A stretch of 54,400 nt of DNA from an uncultured Collinsella sp. (GCA_902490365.1 CABUDQ010000007.1:1-54400), one strand, 5' to 3'; positions 8,209-17,134 are shown, numbered from the stretch's first letter. Numbers and translations: made by a program. The notes: generated by a model not told the origin, from the letters alone.

Positions 8209-9189
8209 ATGAAGGACATCACCATCAGCCGCAGGAGCCTTCTGGTCTCCGCCGGCCTGCTCGCGCTCGCCCCGCTCGCCGGATGCGGCGGCAACTCTGG
8301 TTCCGGCTCTGCTGCCGCCGGTTCCGACTACACCATCGGCGTTCTGCAGCTCACCGAGCACTCCGCACTCGATGCCGCCAACGACGGCTTTGTCAAGGCC
8401 ATCAAGAAAAGCGGCCTTAAGGTCAAGATTGACCAGAAGAACGCCCAGAACGACCAGTCCACGTGTAAGTCCATCGCCGACAAGTTCGTGGGCGATGGCG
8501 TCGACCTGATCTACGCCATCGCCACGCCCGCCGCACAGGCTGCTGCCGGTGCCACGGCGGATATCCCCATCGTGGGCTGCGCCATCACCGACTACGCCGC
8601 CTCCGGCCTGGTCCAGGACAACGACAGGCCCGGCACCAACGTCACCGGCGCCTCCGACCTTACCCCGGTCGCCGAGCAACTCGAGATGATGCAGAAGGTC
8701 CTGCCCGACGTAAAGAAGGTCGGCCTGCTCTACTGCACCGCCGAGTCCAACTCCGACGTCCAAATCAAGGCCGCCAAGAAGGAACTCGACAAGCTTGGCC
8801 TGGAGTACACCGACTTCACCGTCTCGAGCTCCAACGAGATCCAGTCCGTCGTCGAGTCCGCCGTGGGCAAGGTCGACGCGCTCTACTCCCCCACCGACAA
8901 CACCATCGCCGCGGGCGCTTCGCAGGTCGGTCAGATCTGCAAGGAGAACAAGCTCCCCTTCGTTACCGGCGAGGAGGGCATGTGCAAGGCCGGCGGTCTG
9001 TTCACCCTCTCCATCAACTATGAGGACCTGGGCTATGCCGCGGGCGAGATGGCCGTTAAGATCCTGAAGGGCGAGGCCAAGCCCGAGGATATGGCTGTCG
9101 AGCACCTCTCGAGCAAGGACTTGGTCGTCGTCAAGAACGACGAGATGGCCGAGGTGCTGGGCATCGACCTTTCCGCCCTGGACGAGTAG
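8209..9189 (+). CDS. ABC transporter substrate-binding lipoprotein (ABC_sub_bind/TrpX class)
   Basis: 326 residues. The N-terminus carries SRRSLLVS, a twin-arginine-like motif, then a hydrophobic stretch ending in the lipobox LAGC with the acylated Cys at 25, then a Gly/Ser-rich linker. The mature part has the two-lobed type I fold of the TrpX/ABC_sub_bind family (TIGVLQLTEHSALD at the start, YCTAESNSD in the middle, PTDNTIAAG, FTLSINYEDLGYAAGEMA toward the end). GGGGG lies seven bases before the ATG; the longer frame running back to 7987 overlaps the upstream gene and is rejected. It feeds the permease and ATPase genes that follow. Ligands in this family include tryptophan and other amino acids; the ligand here is not known. 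Confidence 0.88.
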   Translation: MKDITISRRSLLVSAGLLALAPLAGCGGNSGSGSAAAGSDYTIGVLQLTEHSALDAANDGFVKAIKKSGLKVKIDQKNAQNDQSTCKSIADKFVGDGVDLIYAIATPAAQAAAGATADIPIVGCAITDYAASGLVQDNDRPGTNVTGASDLTPVAEQLEMMQKVLPDVKKVGLLYCTAESNSDVQIKAAKKELDKLGLEYTDFTVSSSNEIQSVVESAVGKVDALYSPTDNTIAAGASQVGQICKENKLPFVTGEEGMCKAGGLFTLSINYEDLGYAAGEMAVKILKGEAKPEDMAVEHLSSKDLVVVKNDEMAEVLGIDLSALDE

Positions 9190-9260
9190 CGCCATGCGCC
9201 ATAACGCATCTAGGGTTCGTTCTCGCGCCATAGCTGCGTTATTCAATATCTGAGTCCTTG

Positions 9261-9297
9261 GGGCGAACGCTAAAGACCGGCGTTCGCCCTGCTTGTT
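9261..9297 (+). terminator. hairpin with U-rich tail between binding protein and permease genes
   Basis: GGGCGAACGC (9261-9270) pairs with GCGTTCGCCC (9280-9289), followed by TGCTTGTTT. It may act as a leaky terminator that lets the binding protein be made in excess over the membrane parts, a common arrangement in ABC importer operons. Confidence 0.55.
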
Positions 9298-9393
9298 TCG
9301 GATGAGACAAAACAACCGTCCGCAGCTCTTTTATACATTGTTACCGCTATCATGGTGACTCACGTGTCCACCCTATCCTAGGAGGTATGAAGC

Positions 9394-10317
9394 ATGCTCA
9401 TTGCATTGCAGGGCGCCGTTTCGCAGGGCGTCCTCTGGGGCATTATGGTGCTTGGCGTGTTTATCACGTTCCGCCTGCTCGACATCCCCGATATGACCTG
9501 CGACGGCAGCTTTGCCCTCGGCGGCTGCGTCTGCGCCGTACTCATCGTCAACAATAACGTCGACCCGCTGCTCGCCGTGCTGGCCGGCATGTGCGCCGGC
9601 GCCATCGCGGGCGCGGTCACGGGCATTCTGACCACCGTCTTCGAGATTCCCGCGATCCTCGCCGGAATCCTCACCCAGATCAGCCTGTGGTCCGTCAACC
9701 TGCGCATCATGGGCAAATCCAACACGCCCATCCTTGCCAAGGGCACCGTGTTCTCGGCCGTCAGCAATATGACCGGTCTGCCGCAGTCCACCGTTGCCAT
9801 CATCTTGGGCATCCTGCTCGCCGTGGCCATCGTTGCCATCCTGTACTGGTTCTTTGGTACCGAGATCGGCTCCGCGCTGCGCGCCACCGGCAACAACGAG
9901 TATATGATCCGCGCCTTGGGCGTTAACACCAACTCCACCAAGATGATCGCTCTCGTGCTCTCCAACGCCCTCATCGGCCTTTCGGGTGCGCTTATCTGCC
10001 AGAGCCAAAAGTATGCCGACATTGGCATGGGCACAGGCGCCATCGTTATCGGCCTTGCCGCCATCGTCATCGGCGAGGTGCTCGGTCGCCTGCTGCCCGG
10101 CGGACTCACGCAGTTTAGCGTCCGTCTTGCCTCCGCCGTCTTTGGCTCCGTGGTGTACTTCCTTATCCGCGCCATCGTGCTGCAGCTGGGCATGGACGCC
10201 AATGACATGAAGCTGCTCTCCGCCGTGATCGTGGCCGTGGCCCTGTGCGTACCCGTGGTTTGGGAGCGCTATAAGCTCCGCAGCTCCTACACGAAGGGAG
10301 ATGAGGCAGATGCTTAA
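9394..10317 (+). CDS. ABC transporter permease (branched-chain/TrpY-like)
   Basis: 307 residues with eight to ten hydrophobic segments in the pattern of BPD_transp_2 permeases (LivH/RbsC-like). The conserved coupling region is visible in GSALRATGNNEYMIRALGVNTNSTKMIAL near residues 165-195. AGGAGG is nine bases upstream. It overlaps the ATPase gene by eight bases, indicating translational coupling. Together with the preceding lipoprotein it forms a TrpXYZ-like importer. Confidence 0.9.
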   Translation: MLIALQGAVSQGVLWGIMVLGVFITFRLLDIPDMTCDGSFALGGCVCAVLIVNNNVDPLLAVLAGMCAGAIAGAVTGILTTVFEIPAILAGILTQISLWSVNLRIMGKSNTPILAKGTVFSAVSNMTGLPQSTVAIILGILLAVAIVAILYWFFGTEIGSALRATGNNEYMIRALGVNTNSTKMIALVLSNALIGLSGALICQSQKYADIGMGTGAIVIGLAAIVIGEVLGRLLPGGLTQFSVRLASAVFGSVVYFLIRAIVLQLGMDANDMKLLSAVIVAVALCVPVVWERYKLRSSYTKGDEADA

Positions 10318-11104
10318 GCTCTCACACGTCAAGAAGACCTTTAACAAGGGCACCGTCACCGAGAAGCGCGCGCTCACCGGTGTCGACCTCACCCTTAACG
10401 ACGGCGACTTTGTAACCGTGATTGGCGGCAACGGCGCCGGCAAGTCCACGCTGCTCAACATGATCGCCGGCGTGTATCCGCTCGATTCGGGCGTTATCGA
10501 GCTCGACGGCACCGATATCTCGCGTCTGAGCGAGTCGCAGCGCGCCAAGTACCTGGGCCGCGTGTTCCAGGACCCCATGCGCGGCACCGCAGCCGACATG
10601 CAGATCGCCGAGAACCTGGCCCTCGCCAAGCGCCGCGGCCAGCATCGCGGTCTTTCGTGGGGCGTCACCAAGGCCGAGAAGGACGAGTACGTTGAGCTGC
10701 TCAAGCGTCTGGACCTTGGTCTGGATACGCGCCTCAACGCTAAGGTCGGCCTGCTCTCGGGTGGCCAGCGCCAGGCACTCACCCTGCTGATGGCCACGCT
10801 CACCAAGCCGCGCCTGCTGCTGCTCGACGAGCACACGGCGGCCCTCGACCCCAAGACGGCATCGAAAGTGCTCAACCTGACCGAGGAAATCGTCGACGAG
10901 AACCACCTGACCACGCTCATGGTCACACACAACATGAACGACGCCATCCGTCTGGGCAACCGTCTGATCATGATGCACGAGGGCCACGTGATCTACGATG
11001 TGGCAGGCAACGAGAAAAAGTCGCTCACCGTCGCCGACCTGCTGCAGAAGTTCGAGGAGGTCTCGGGCGGCGAGCTCGCCAACGACCGCATGCTGCTGAG
11101 CTAA
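10310..11104 (+). CDS. ABC transporter ATP-binding protein
   Basis: 264 residues. Walker A GGNGAGKST near residue 37-45, Q-loop in FQDPMRG, signature LLSGGQRQAL, Walker B LLLLDEHTAALDP and switch histidine in MVTHNMNDA are all present, so it should be a working ATPase. The ATG at 10310 has GGGAG nine bases upstream, better placed than the ATG at 10301 which touches it. It overlaps the permease stop. It is the energising subunit of the three-gene importer and is followed by two terminator hairpins. Confidence 0.93.
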   Translation: MLKLSHVKKTFNKGTVTEKRALTGVDLTLNDGDFVTVIGGNGAGKSTLLNMIAGVYPLDSGVIELDGTDISRLSESQRAKYLGRVFQDPMRGTAADMQIAENLALAKRRGQHRGLSWGVTKAEKDEYVELLKRLDLGLDTRLNAKVGLLSGGQRQALTLLMATLTKPRLLLLDEHTAALDPKTASKVLNLTEEIVDENHLTTLMVTHNMNDAIRLGNRLIMMHEGHVIYDVAGNEKKSLTVADLLQKFEEVSGGELANDRMLLS

Positions 11105-11144
11105 ACCTACCAAAAAGGGACAGGTTTATTTTGGCAGGTTTTAT
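11104..11144 (+). repeat. 41-bp GGGACAGG hairpin repeat, acting as terminator (family 3)
   Basis: AACCTACCAAAA pairs with TTTTGGCAGGTT around AGGGACAGGTTTA and is followed by TTAT. The same 41-bp sequence, differing at one base, is present in reverse orientation at 47793-47833. Both copies touch the stop codon of the gene before them. Confidence 0.85.
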
Positions 11145-11157
11145 CTGCGCAAACGTC

Positions 11158-11198
11158 AAAACCGCCGCAAAGGGACAGACGCCCTTGCGGCGGTTTTC
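11158..11198 (+). terminator. second terminator hairpin after the ABC operon (family 3 related)
   Basis: AAAACCGCCGCAAGG-type arm (11158-11172) pairs with CCTTGCGGCGGTTTT; the loop side again carries GGGACAG. The stem's own T-rich arm supplies the U-tract. Confidence 0.75.
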
Positions 11199-11261
11199 GC
11201 ATATTATGTCGATAATCCGATATTCAACCAGACTTTCTGGCTAAGGACTAAGGAAACTGCC

Positions 11262-13289
11262 ATGAAAAGACTCCCCCGCCTTGCGTTAGCCGCCGCGTTG
11301 TTTGCCGGCTCGCTCGCAGGCATCCCAAGCCTCGCTTTCGCGGGGAACCTGCCCGCCGCTATTGACGGCTCCGTGGACGTCATGCACACCAACGATATCC
11401 ACGGCAGCTACAGGTACAGCTACAACGCAAGCAAGGGCACCGGCACTGTGGGCTTTGACGGACTGGCGGTTCTCTATAGCGCCCAAAGCAGCGCCCCCGA
11501 TCTTTTGCTCGATGCGGGCGATACCTTCCACGGGCAGTCCTTTGCCACCATGAGCGAGGGCAAGAGCATCGCCGAGCTCATGGACACCTTCTATGCAGAC
11601 GGCTACGACGCGACCACGCCGGGCAACCACGACTGGAGCTACGGCGCGGACAAGCTCCGCACCATGACCGGCTACAGCCCCACCGGCACGCCCTTCGCCA
11701 TGCTCTGCGCGAACGCGAAGTCTACGAGCGGCGTATGGAGCTCGAGTATCACCAAGACGCTCGATCGCACCTGGGAGGATAGCGAAGATCACTCCACATT
11801 CGACTACAAAATCAAGGTCGGCGTCGTGGGTGCCATGGATGAGTCGCTGGAATCCTCGCTGCGCGCGGACCTGGTCGCGGGTACGTCGTTCTCGAGTGCC
11901 GCGAACGCCATCAATGCCGAGGCCAAGCGACTGCGCGAGACAGAGGGCTGCAACGTTGTCGTCTGTATCGCGCACACGCTCAACGCCAAGACCTTTGCTG
12001 CAAAGCTCGTTGGGGTCGATGCACTGGTCGCGGGCCACGAGCACATCAACTTAGACGAAAACGTGACGGGGGCTGACGGCAAGTCGGTCCGCGTCGTCGA
12101 GGCGGGCAGCGCCTTTGCCGAGGTGGGGCTGCTTTCCATTCCGTACAAGTACGACACGAATGGCACCGAGACGACCGACGATGACACGGTCACGGTCCCT
12201 GCAGACGGCAGTGACGAGAAGCTCTACACCGCCAAGAACGTCAACGACCTTTTGGCAGACCCCGACAAGGGCTCCGACTACCAAAGCCGCCTTGAAGCCG
12301 TCCGCAACAAGATCAAGCCGCTCGACGAGGCCTTTGAAAACGAATCGAACAAGGTGCTCGGCACATCCACCACCAACTATTTCTACGGCGAGGACGCCGC
12401 AGGCACGCATGGTTGGGAAATGGTGCGCACCACCGATTTCCGCCCCAGCAAGGAGGGCGACACCACCAAGGCCCAGACCATCGGCCATGTGATCTGCGGC
12501 TCCTATCTTGACCTGACGGGCGCAGACCTCGCTATCGAAAACGCGGGTGGCATCCGCGGCGGCATCGCTGCAGGCGATGTGACCGCAGGCAACGTCATCG
12601 CTATCTCGCCCTACGGCAACACCGTGGAGACCTGGACCATGACCGGTGCGGACTTCCTCGCAGCGCTCGAGCGCTCGCTGCAGATCAGCGACGAGTGCAA
12701 TCACAGTTATGAGCTTCAGCAAGCCTACGTGGCAGCCGGCCATACCGAGCAGGAAGCGCAAGACAAGTACAAGTGGCGCGATGACTCCGGCAGCGTTCTC
12801 TCCTTTGGCGGCATCAACGTGACGATTGATTGGACGCAGCCCGAAGGCAAGCGCATTGTGAGTGCCACACTCGCCAAGGACGGCAGCACGCTCGATCCCA
12901 CCAAGACCTATACCGTCGCCACCAACAACTACATCATTACCAACACGACCGACTTCCCCACCTTCGCACACGCCGCCAAGCGCACCGAGTGGGGCACGTG
13001 TGAGGCGGCGCTGAGGGCGCTGATTGGGCAAAACGGCTGGGAGAGCAAGATGGCCGGACTCGCCGGCACCATCAGCTTCGGCTCCGCAGCCGTGGACCCC
13101 ACGCCCACACCGGCCCCGACGCCTAAGCCCTCGCCTAAGACGGACACGACGACCACGAAGGTCATCACCAAGAAGACGACCGGCAAGCTCGCCGCAACGG
13201 GAGACCGCACGCTGGCAGTAGTTGGCACGTGCCTTATCGGCGGCATCATCGTCATCATTCTCGGCATTATCTGGAAGCGTCGACGCTAA
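11262..13289 (+). CDS. cell-wall-anchored 5'-nucleotidase / UshA-like metallophosphatase
   Basis: 675 residues. A signal peptide (about 1-27, ending ...PSLAFA) leads into a calcineurin-like domain with HTNDIHG near 42, LDAGDTFHG, the GNHDWSYG box and GHEHIN. The C-terminal 5'-nucleotidase domain (about 360-600) has IENAGGIRGG and SPYGNTVETW. A Pro/Thr-rich spacer (PTPTPAPTPKPSPK) is followed by LAATGD, a hydrophobic helix and KRRR, the layout of a sortase signal with an LAxTG variant of LPxTG. The enzyme probably strips phosphate from nucleotides outside the cell so the nucleosides can be taken up. It stands alone between two terminators. No sortase is visible nearby. Confidence 0.9.
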   Translation: MKRLPRLALAAALFAGSLAGIPSLAFAGNLPAAIDGSVDVMHTNDIHGSYRYSYNASKGTGTVGFDGLAVLYSAQSSAPDLLLDAGDTFHGQSFATMSEGKSIAELMDTFYADGYDATTPGNHDWSYGADKLRTMTGYSPTGTPFAMLCANAKSTSGVWSSSITKTLDRTWEDSEDHSTFDYKIKVGVVGAMDESLESSLRADLVAGTSFSSAANAINAEAKRLRETEGCNVVVCIAHTLNAKTFAAKLVGVDALVAGHEHINLDENVTGADGKSVRVVEAGSAFAEVGLLSIPYKYDTNGTETTDDDTVTVPADGSDEKLYTAKNVNDLLADPDKGSDYQSRLEAVRNKIKPLDEAFENESNKVLGTSTTNYFYGEDAAGTHGWEMVRTTDFRPSKEGDTTKAQTIGHVICGSYLDLTGADLAIENAGGIRGGIAAGDVTAGNVIAISPYGNTVETWTMTGADFLAALERSLQISDECNHSYELQQAYVAAGHTEQEAQDKYKWRDDSGSVLSFGGINVTIDWTQPEGKRIVSATLAKDGSTLDPTKTYTVATNNYIITNTTDFPTFAHAAKRTEWGTCEAALRALIGQNGWESKMAGLAGTISFGSAAVDPTPTPAPTPKPSPKTDTTTTKVITKKTTGKLAATGDRTLAVVGTCLIGGIIVIILGIIWKRRR

Positions 13290-13343
13290 GCTACACCGCC
13301 GGGCCTTGCAGCCCCGCCGCGTAAACCTTATATCGAGCGCAGA

Positions 13344-13374
13344 AGCCCGTCCAATGTGATCGGACGGGCTTTTT
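13344..13374 (+). terminator. intrinsic terminator after the 5'-nucleotidase gene
   Basis: AGCCCGTCC (13344-13352) pairs with GGACGGGCT (13362-13370) followed by TTTT. Confidence 0.88.
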
Positions 13375-13416
13375 GGTGGGTATCATGGTTGGACGATCAT
13401 TAGGAGGTTTCCCTAC

Positions 13417-14184
13417 ATGGAATTGTTTGAACCGATTCTTCATTTCTTTGAGCAGCGCTGGGTCCACAACATCATCTGGGCCGTCATCTTGGTAATAGTC
13501 ACCGCCATCGCCGCCAAGGTGGCATCCAAGACCCTGCGCCACCTACTCAACCGAGACGACAACCCGCTTCCCGCATCGAGCATCTTCATCAACATCGCGC
13601 GTGCCGTCATTTGGATGATCGGCGGCAGCTTTATCCTCGACAACTGCTTTGGCATTAACGCAAACGCGCTCGTCGCCGCTCTTGGCGTCGGCGGCATCGC
13701 CATCTCGCTCGGCTTTCAGGACACGCTATCAAACCTTATCGGCGGCATGCAAGTGACCTTTATGGGCATCATCAAGCCCGGCGACAATATCGAGGTCGGC
13801 GGCGTGTCGGGCGTGGTCCAGGACATCACTTGGCGCCACACGACCATCGAGGACGCCTGCGGACAGACCATCATCGTCCCCAACTCCAACATCTCCAAGA
13901 ACACACTCGTGCACCTCATGCCCTTTGGACGCGTTGTCGTTCCCGTCGCGGTGAAGGACACGTCAAAGTGGGACTCGCTCGATGCGCTGGCAGACGAGCT
14001 CGCCTGTGCCACCAAGGTCGCCGTTTCACCCATCTCGGGCTTTGACAAGGAACCCTACGTGCTCTTTAGCGAGATCGGCGACTTTGGCATTAAGGGTAAG
14101 ATCATCTTTATCGTCAGTGACGACAGCACCACCTTTACGGCAGCCGACGCCTGCATCCGCGCCATCGCCCCCATCATCGCCTAA
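13417..14184 (+). CDS. MscS-family small-conductance mechanosensitive channel
   Basis: 255 residues, the size of the minimal MscS type. Three hydrophobic helices (about 18-35, 60-80, 85-115) with the pore helix GVGGIAISLGFQDTLSNLIGG, followed by the cytosolic beta domain (IKPGDNIEVGGVSGVVQDITWRHT, PNSNISKN). It opens under membrane tension to release solutes on hypo-osmotic shock. AGGAGG lies nine bases before the ATG. Single gene ended by a family 3 hairpin that begins within its stop codon. Confidence 0.93.
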   Translation: MELFEPILHFFEQRWVHNIIWAVILVIVTAIAAKVASKTLRHLLNRDDNPLPASSIFINIARAVIWMIGGSFILDNCFGINANALVAALGVGGIAISLGFQDTLSNLIGGMQVTFMGIIKPGDNIEVGGVSGVVQDITWRHTTIEDACGQTIIVPNSNISKNTLVHLMPFGRVVVPVAVKDTSKWDSLDALADELACATKVAVSPISGFDKEPYVLFSEIGDFGIKGKIIFIVSDDSTTFTAADACIRAIAPIIA

Positions 14185-14223
14185 AACCACCGCAAAGGGG
14201 ACAGGCACCTTTGTGGTGGTTTC
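14184..14223. repeat. GGGGACAGGCACC hairpin repeat (family 3), terminator of the MscS gene
   Basis: AAACCACCGCAAAGG pairs with CCTTTGTGGTGGTTT; the loop carries GGACAGGCA. Related copies are at 16911-16948, 18925-18965 and, inverted, 20634-20673. Confidence 0.85.
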
Positions 14224-14278
14224 GCATCGTGGTACCATGGTTCATATCGTTGTTTAAACGACTAAGGGAGTAGACACC

Positions 14279-16195
14279 ATGGAAGAGGCCTATCGTCAAG
14301 CACGCAAGCGCGGCGAGCAAGGACGTCGACGCGCCATTAGTCAAAGCGAGCATCCGTATCTCACGGACCTCGATAGCTTGGTTTCCCAGCTCCCCTTAGG
14401 CCAGCGAGAGAATGTCGGCCTGAGAGATATACCGCTCGAAATGGTCGTCGGCACGGTTACCAAGGGCCGTCAGTCCGCCTTCTCATGCAACTTTATGCCC
14501 TTGCTGCCGTTTAGCACCGAGTTCGCCCGCAAGTGGTCTAACCTCTACGACATCCAGGTGACCGAGGGCTATCGCGATCCCGTCATCGTCACCGAGTTCA
14601 TGCATCGGTTTTACGTCCAAGAGGGCAACAAGCGCGTCAGCGTTCTCAAATTCCTGGACGCCCCGACGATTTCGGCCAAGGTCACCCGTCTCTACCCCGG
14701 CACATGGGAATCCGTCGAAAGCCGCCTGTACGGCGAGTTCTGCGCGTTTTGGCGCGTCTGCCCCCTATACGAGATCGAGTTCTCTCGCGAAGGAAGCTAC
14801 GAGACGCTCGCCAAGATGCTCGGTCAGAACCTTATCGAAAAATGGCCGCAGAAAAAGGTCGACTACCTGCGCCACACCTTCCTACTCTTTAAGCGCGCCT
14901 ACCTTCGCGCAGGCGGCGACCACCTGGACATTACGCCCGCCGACGCCATGCTCGTCTACCTCAATGTGTACAACCAGGACCGCCTGCTGGATACGCCGAC
15001 GGATATCGTCGTAAACCGCCTGTGTAAGATTTGGCGCGAGCTGGTCATTGCCGGCAAAAATAACGAAGACAAGGTCGATCTTGTCGAAGCACCGAGCGTC
15101 GATGAGGAAGAGTCGCCCGCTAAGTCCACCTCCGGCGTGCTCAACTTCTTTATGGGCAAGACCGTCTATTCGGCGGCCAACCCCCTGCGCATCGCCTTTA
15201 TCCATGAATTCCCCTGCGCAACGTCGAGCTGGGACAGTCTGCACGACCAAGGGCGTCAGTATCTCGATGAGCACTTTGGCGGTATCGTGCGCACCGAGGC
15301 GTTCGAGGACTGCCACGATCCGGACGTGTTCTACGCCGCCGTGGAAACGGCTGTCAAACATGGAGCTAACGTCATCTTCTCGACCTCGCACCGCCTGATG
15401 GAATACACGCTCAGGGCTGCCGTTGAGTATCCCCAGGTGCGATTCCTCAACTGCTCTATCGGCCTTCCCCACCAAAGCGTGCGTTCGTACTTTGGCAAGA
15501 TGTACGAGGCCAAGTTCCTCCTGGGCGCCCTTGCCGCCAGTATGGCGGACAACCACCGTATCGGCTACCACGCGTCGGTCTTCGCCTCGGGCGCGCTTAG
15601 CGAGATCAACGCCTTTGCGATTGGCGCCTCGCTGCTCGACCCCCGCGCGCAAATTATCCTGACCTGGGGCGATGTGCCCGCCGGAGGCCTTGCCGAGGCC
15701 ATGTGCCGCGAAGGCGTGAGCGTCATGACCGGCGCTGACATGTCAAAGTCGCTCGTAGACCCTACGGCCTACGGACTCCACCGCCTGGTCGATGGCAAGG
15801 TCGTCGGCATCGCCATGCCGGTCTGGAACTGGGGCCGATACTACGAGCTTATCGTGCGAAGCCTGCTGCATGGCACCTGGGATGAGACCAGTGACGACAG
15901 CCAGGTTCGCGCCGTCAACTACTGGTATGGCATGAGCTCGGGCGTCATCGACATTCGCTACGCTCCGGGCCTGCCCTATCAGACGCGCAAACTGGTGCAG
16001 CTGCTCCGCAATGGCATCGTCGAGGGCTCCATCAACCCATTTGGCGGCGAGCTCCACAGCCAGGACGGCGTGGTTCAGATTGAGGGCTTCCCTCCCCTGC
16101 CGAGTACGCAGATTGTCGAGATGAACTGGCTGGCTGACAACGTTATAGGCTCGATTCCGCAGCTCGATAACGAGCCGGAGGTCCGTGCCCTATGA
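14279..16195 (+). CDS. cytoplasmic ParB-like / BMP (PnrA-type) ligand-binding fusion protein
   Basis: 638 residues with no signal peptide or lipobox. Residues about 45-145 look like a ParB/sulfiredoxin-type fold: DIPLEMVVGTVTKGR, then DPVIVTEFMHRFYVQEGNKRVSVLKFL, where EGNKRVSVL matches the GHKRLEAL-type box of ParB. Residues about 300-620 resemble basic membrane protein/PnrA nucleoside-binding lipoproteins (LRIAFIHEFP, VRSYFGKMYEAKFLLGALAASM, MPVWNWGRYYELIVRSLL). A nucleoside-binding domain that stays in the cytoplasm points to sensing rather than transport. The stop overlaps the start of the metallophosphoesterase gene by four bases (ATGA), so the two are translationally coupled. Function unknown; see findings. 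Confidence 0.72.
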   Translation: MEEAYRQARKRGEQGRRRAISQSEHPYLTDLDSLVSQLPLGQRENVGLRDIPLEMVVGTVTKGRQSAFSCNFMPLLPFSTEFARKWSNLYDIQVTEGYRDPVIVTEFMHRFYVQEGNKRVSVLKFLDAPTISAKVTRLYPGTWESVESRLYGEFCAFWRVCPLYEIEFSREGSYETLAKMLGQNLIEKWPQKKVDYLRHTFLLFKRAYLRAGGDHLDITPADAMLVYLNVYNQDRLLDTPTDIVVNRLCKIWRELVIAGKNNEDKVDLVEAPSVDEEESPAKSTSGVLNFFMGKTVYSAANPLRIAFIHEFPCATSSWDSLHDQGRQYLDEHFGGIVRTEAFEDCHDPDVFYAAVETAVKHGANVIFSTSHRLMEYTLRAAVEYPQVRFLNCSIGLPHQSVRSYFGKMYEAKFLLGALAASMADNHRIGYHASVFASGALSEINAFAIGASLLDPRAQIILTWGDVPAGGLAEAMCREGVSVMTGADMSKSLVDPTAYGLHRLVDGKVVGIAMPVWNWGRYYELIVRSLLHGTWDETSDDSQVRAVNYWYGMSSGVIDIRYAPGLPYQTRKLVQLLRNGIVEGSINPFGGELHSQDGVVQIEGFPPLPSTQIVEMNWLADNVIGSIPQLDNEPEVRAL

Positions 16196-16902
16196 ATATC
16201 CTAGCCATTGCCGATGTAGAGGAGCGCTGCCTGTGGGAATGTTTTCGCAAGGAGCGCTTTGAGGACGTTGACCTGATTCTATCCGCAGGCGACCTGGATC
16301 CGGACTATCTTGAGTTTTTGGTCACTGTCATCAACAAACCGCTTATCTACGTACGCGGCAACCACGACGACCGCTATGCACGTCATGCACCGGGCGGATG
16401 TATTTGTGTCGAAGACACCGTGTACGTGTATCGCGGCGTCCGCATTGCGGGGCTTGGCGGCTCCATGCGCTATCGAGACGGTGCCAACATGTATACCGAG
16501 CGCGAGATGGCAAAACGCATGCGCAAGCTATCGCGAAAAATCGCACTGGTAGACGGATGCGATATTCTACTTACCCATGCACCCGTCGCAGGCATGGGCG
16601 ACCTGGACGACCTGCCGCATCGAGGATTCGAGTGCTTTAATGCGGCTCTTGAGTCTTGGGGTCCCGACTATATGATTCACGGGCATGTGCACCAAAGCTA
16701 CGGCCCCAACTTTCAACGCGAGCGCCAACACCCATGCGGAACGAAGATTGTCAACGCCTGCGGCTATACCAAGATCGAAATTAACGAGGCGCGCTACCCC
16801 ACGCGCGGTTGGAAGGCCGCTTGGCTCAACTCGCAAACCATGCGCCGCGAGCTCAAACGCCACGAAGCAATCGAGTCTTCAACCGCCAGAACCCCCTGGT
16901 AA
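16192..16902 (+). CDS. calcineurin-like metallophosphoesterase with D-x-E first motif
   Basis: 236 residues. The phosphoesterase boxes are GDL (SAGDL, about 28), GNHDD (about 57-61), THAP (about 129) and GHVH (about 164-167). The first motif, normally D-x-H, reads IADVEER, so the first-metal histidine is replaced by glutamate. The rest of the site is intact, so activity is still likely but with altered metal preference. It is translationally coupled to the BMP-like fusion gene; in other Gram-positive genomes I recall the same pairing, which suggests a conserved two-gene system. Substrate unknown. Confidence 0.82.
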   Translation: MNILAIADVEERCLWECFRKERFEDVDLILSAGDLDPDYLEFLVTVINKPLIYVRGNHDDRYARHAPGGCICVEDTVYVYRGVRIAGLGGSMRYRDGANMYTEREMAKRMRKLSRKIALVDGCDILLTHAPVAGMGDLDDLPHRGFECFNAALESWGPDYMIHGHVHQSYGPNFQRERQHPCGTKIVNACGYTKIEINEARYPTRGWKAAWLNSQTMRRELKRHEAIESSTARTPW

Positions 16903-16910
16903 CTGCCAAC

Positions 16911-16948
16911 AACCACCACGAAGGGGATAGGCACCTTTATGGTGGTTT
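16911..16948. repeat. GGGGATAGGCACC hairpin repeat (family 3)
   Basis: AACCACCACGAAGG pairs with CCTTTATGGTGGTTT. The 20-odd bases after it (GCTGACTCGTCCGACCTGTCC, in two parts 16949-16970) are identical to those after the copy at 18925-18965, so the repeated unit extends beyond the hairpin. Confidence 0.85.
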
Positions 16949-17016
16949 TGCTGACTCGTCCGACCTGTCCATCACGGTGCTTGTGTAATTAACGAGAACA
17001 CTCATTGTTTTGTAAG

Positions 17017-17043
17017 GACGGCGCTCACGTGCCGTCTTTTTTT
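17017..17043 (+). terminator. intrinsic terminator before the sigma factor gene
   Basis: GACGGC and GCCGTC form a short stem around GCTCACGT followed by TTTTTTT. It closes the phosphoesterase transcription unit. Confidence 0.75.
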
Positions 17044-17134
17044 GTCAACTTATGCAGTCTCGACCGTGTTGTATGTAGAGGGACCTCGCGAGACGCCTTC
17101 CCTATATCCACCACGACCAATTGGAGGTGACACT

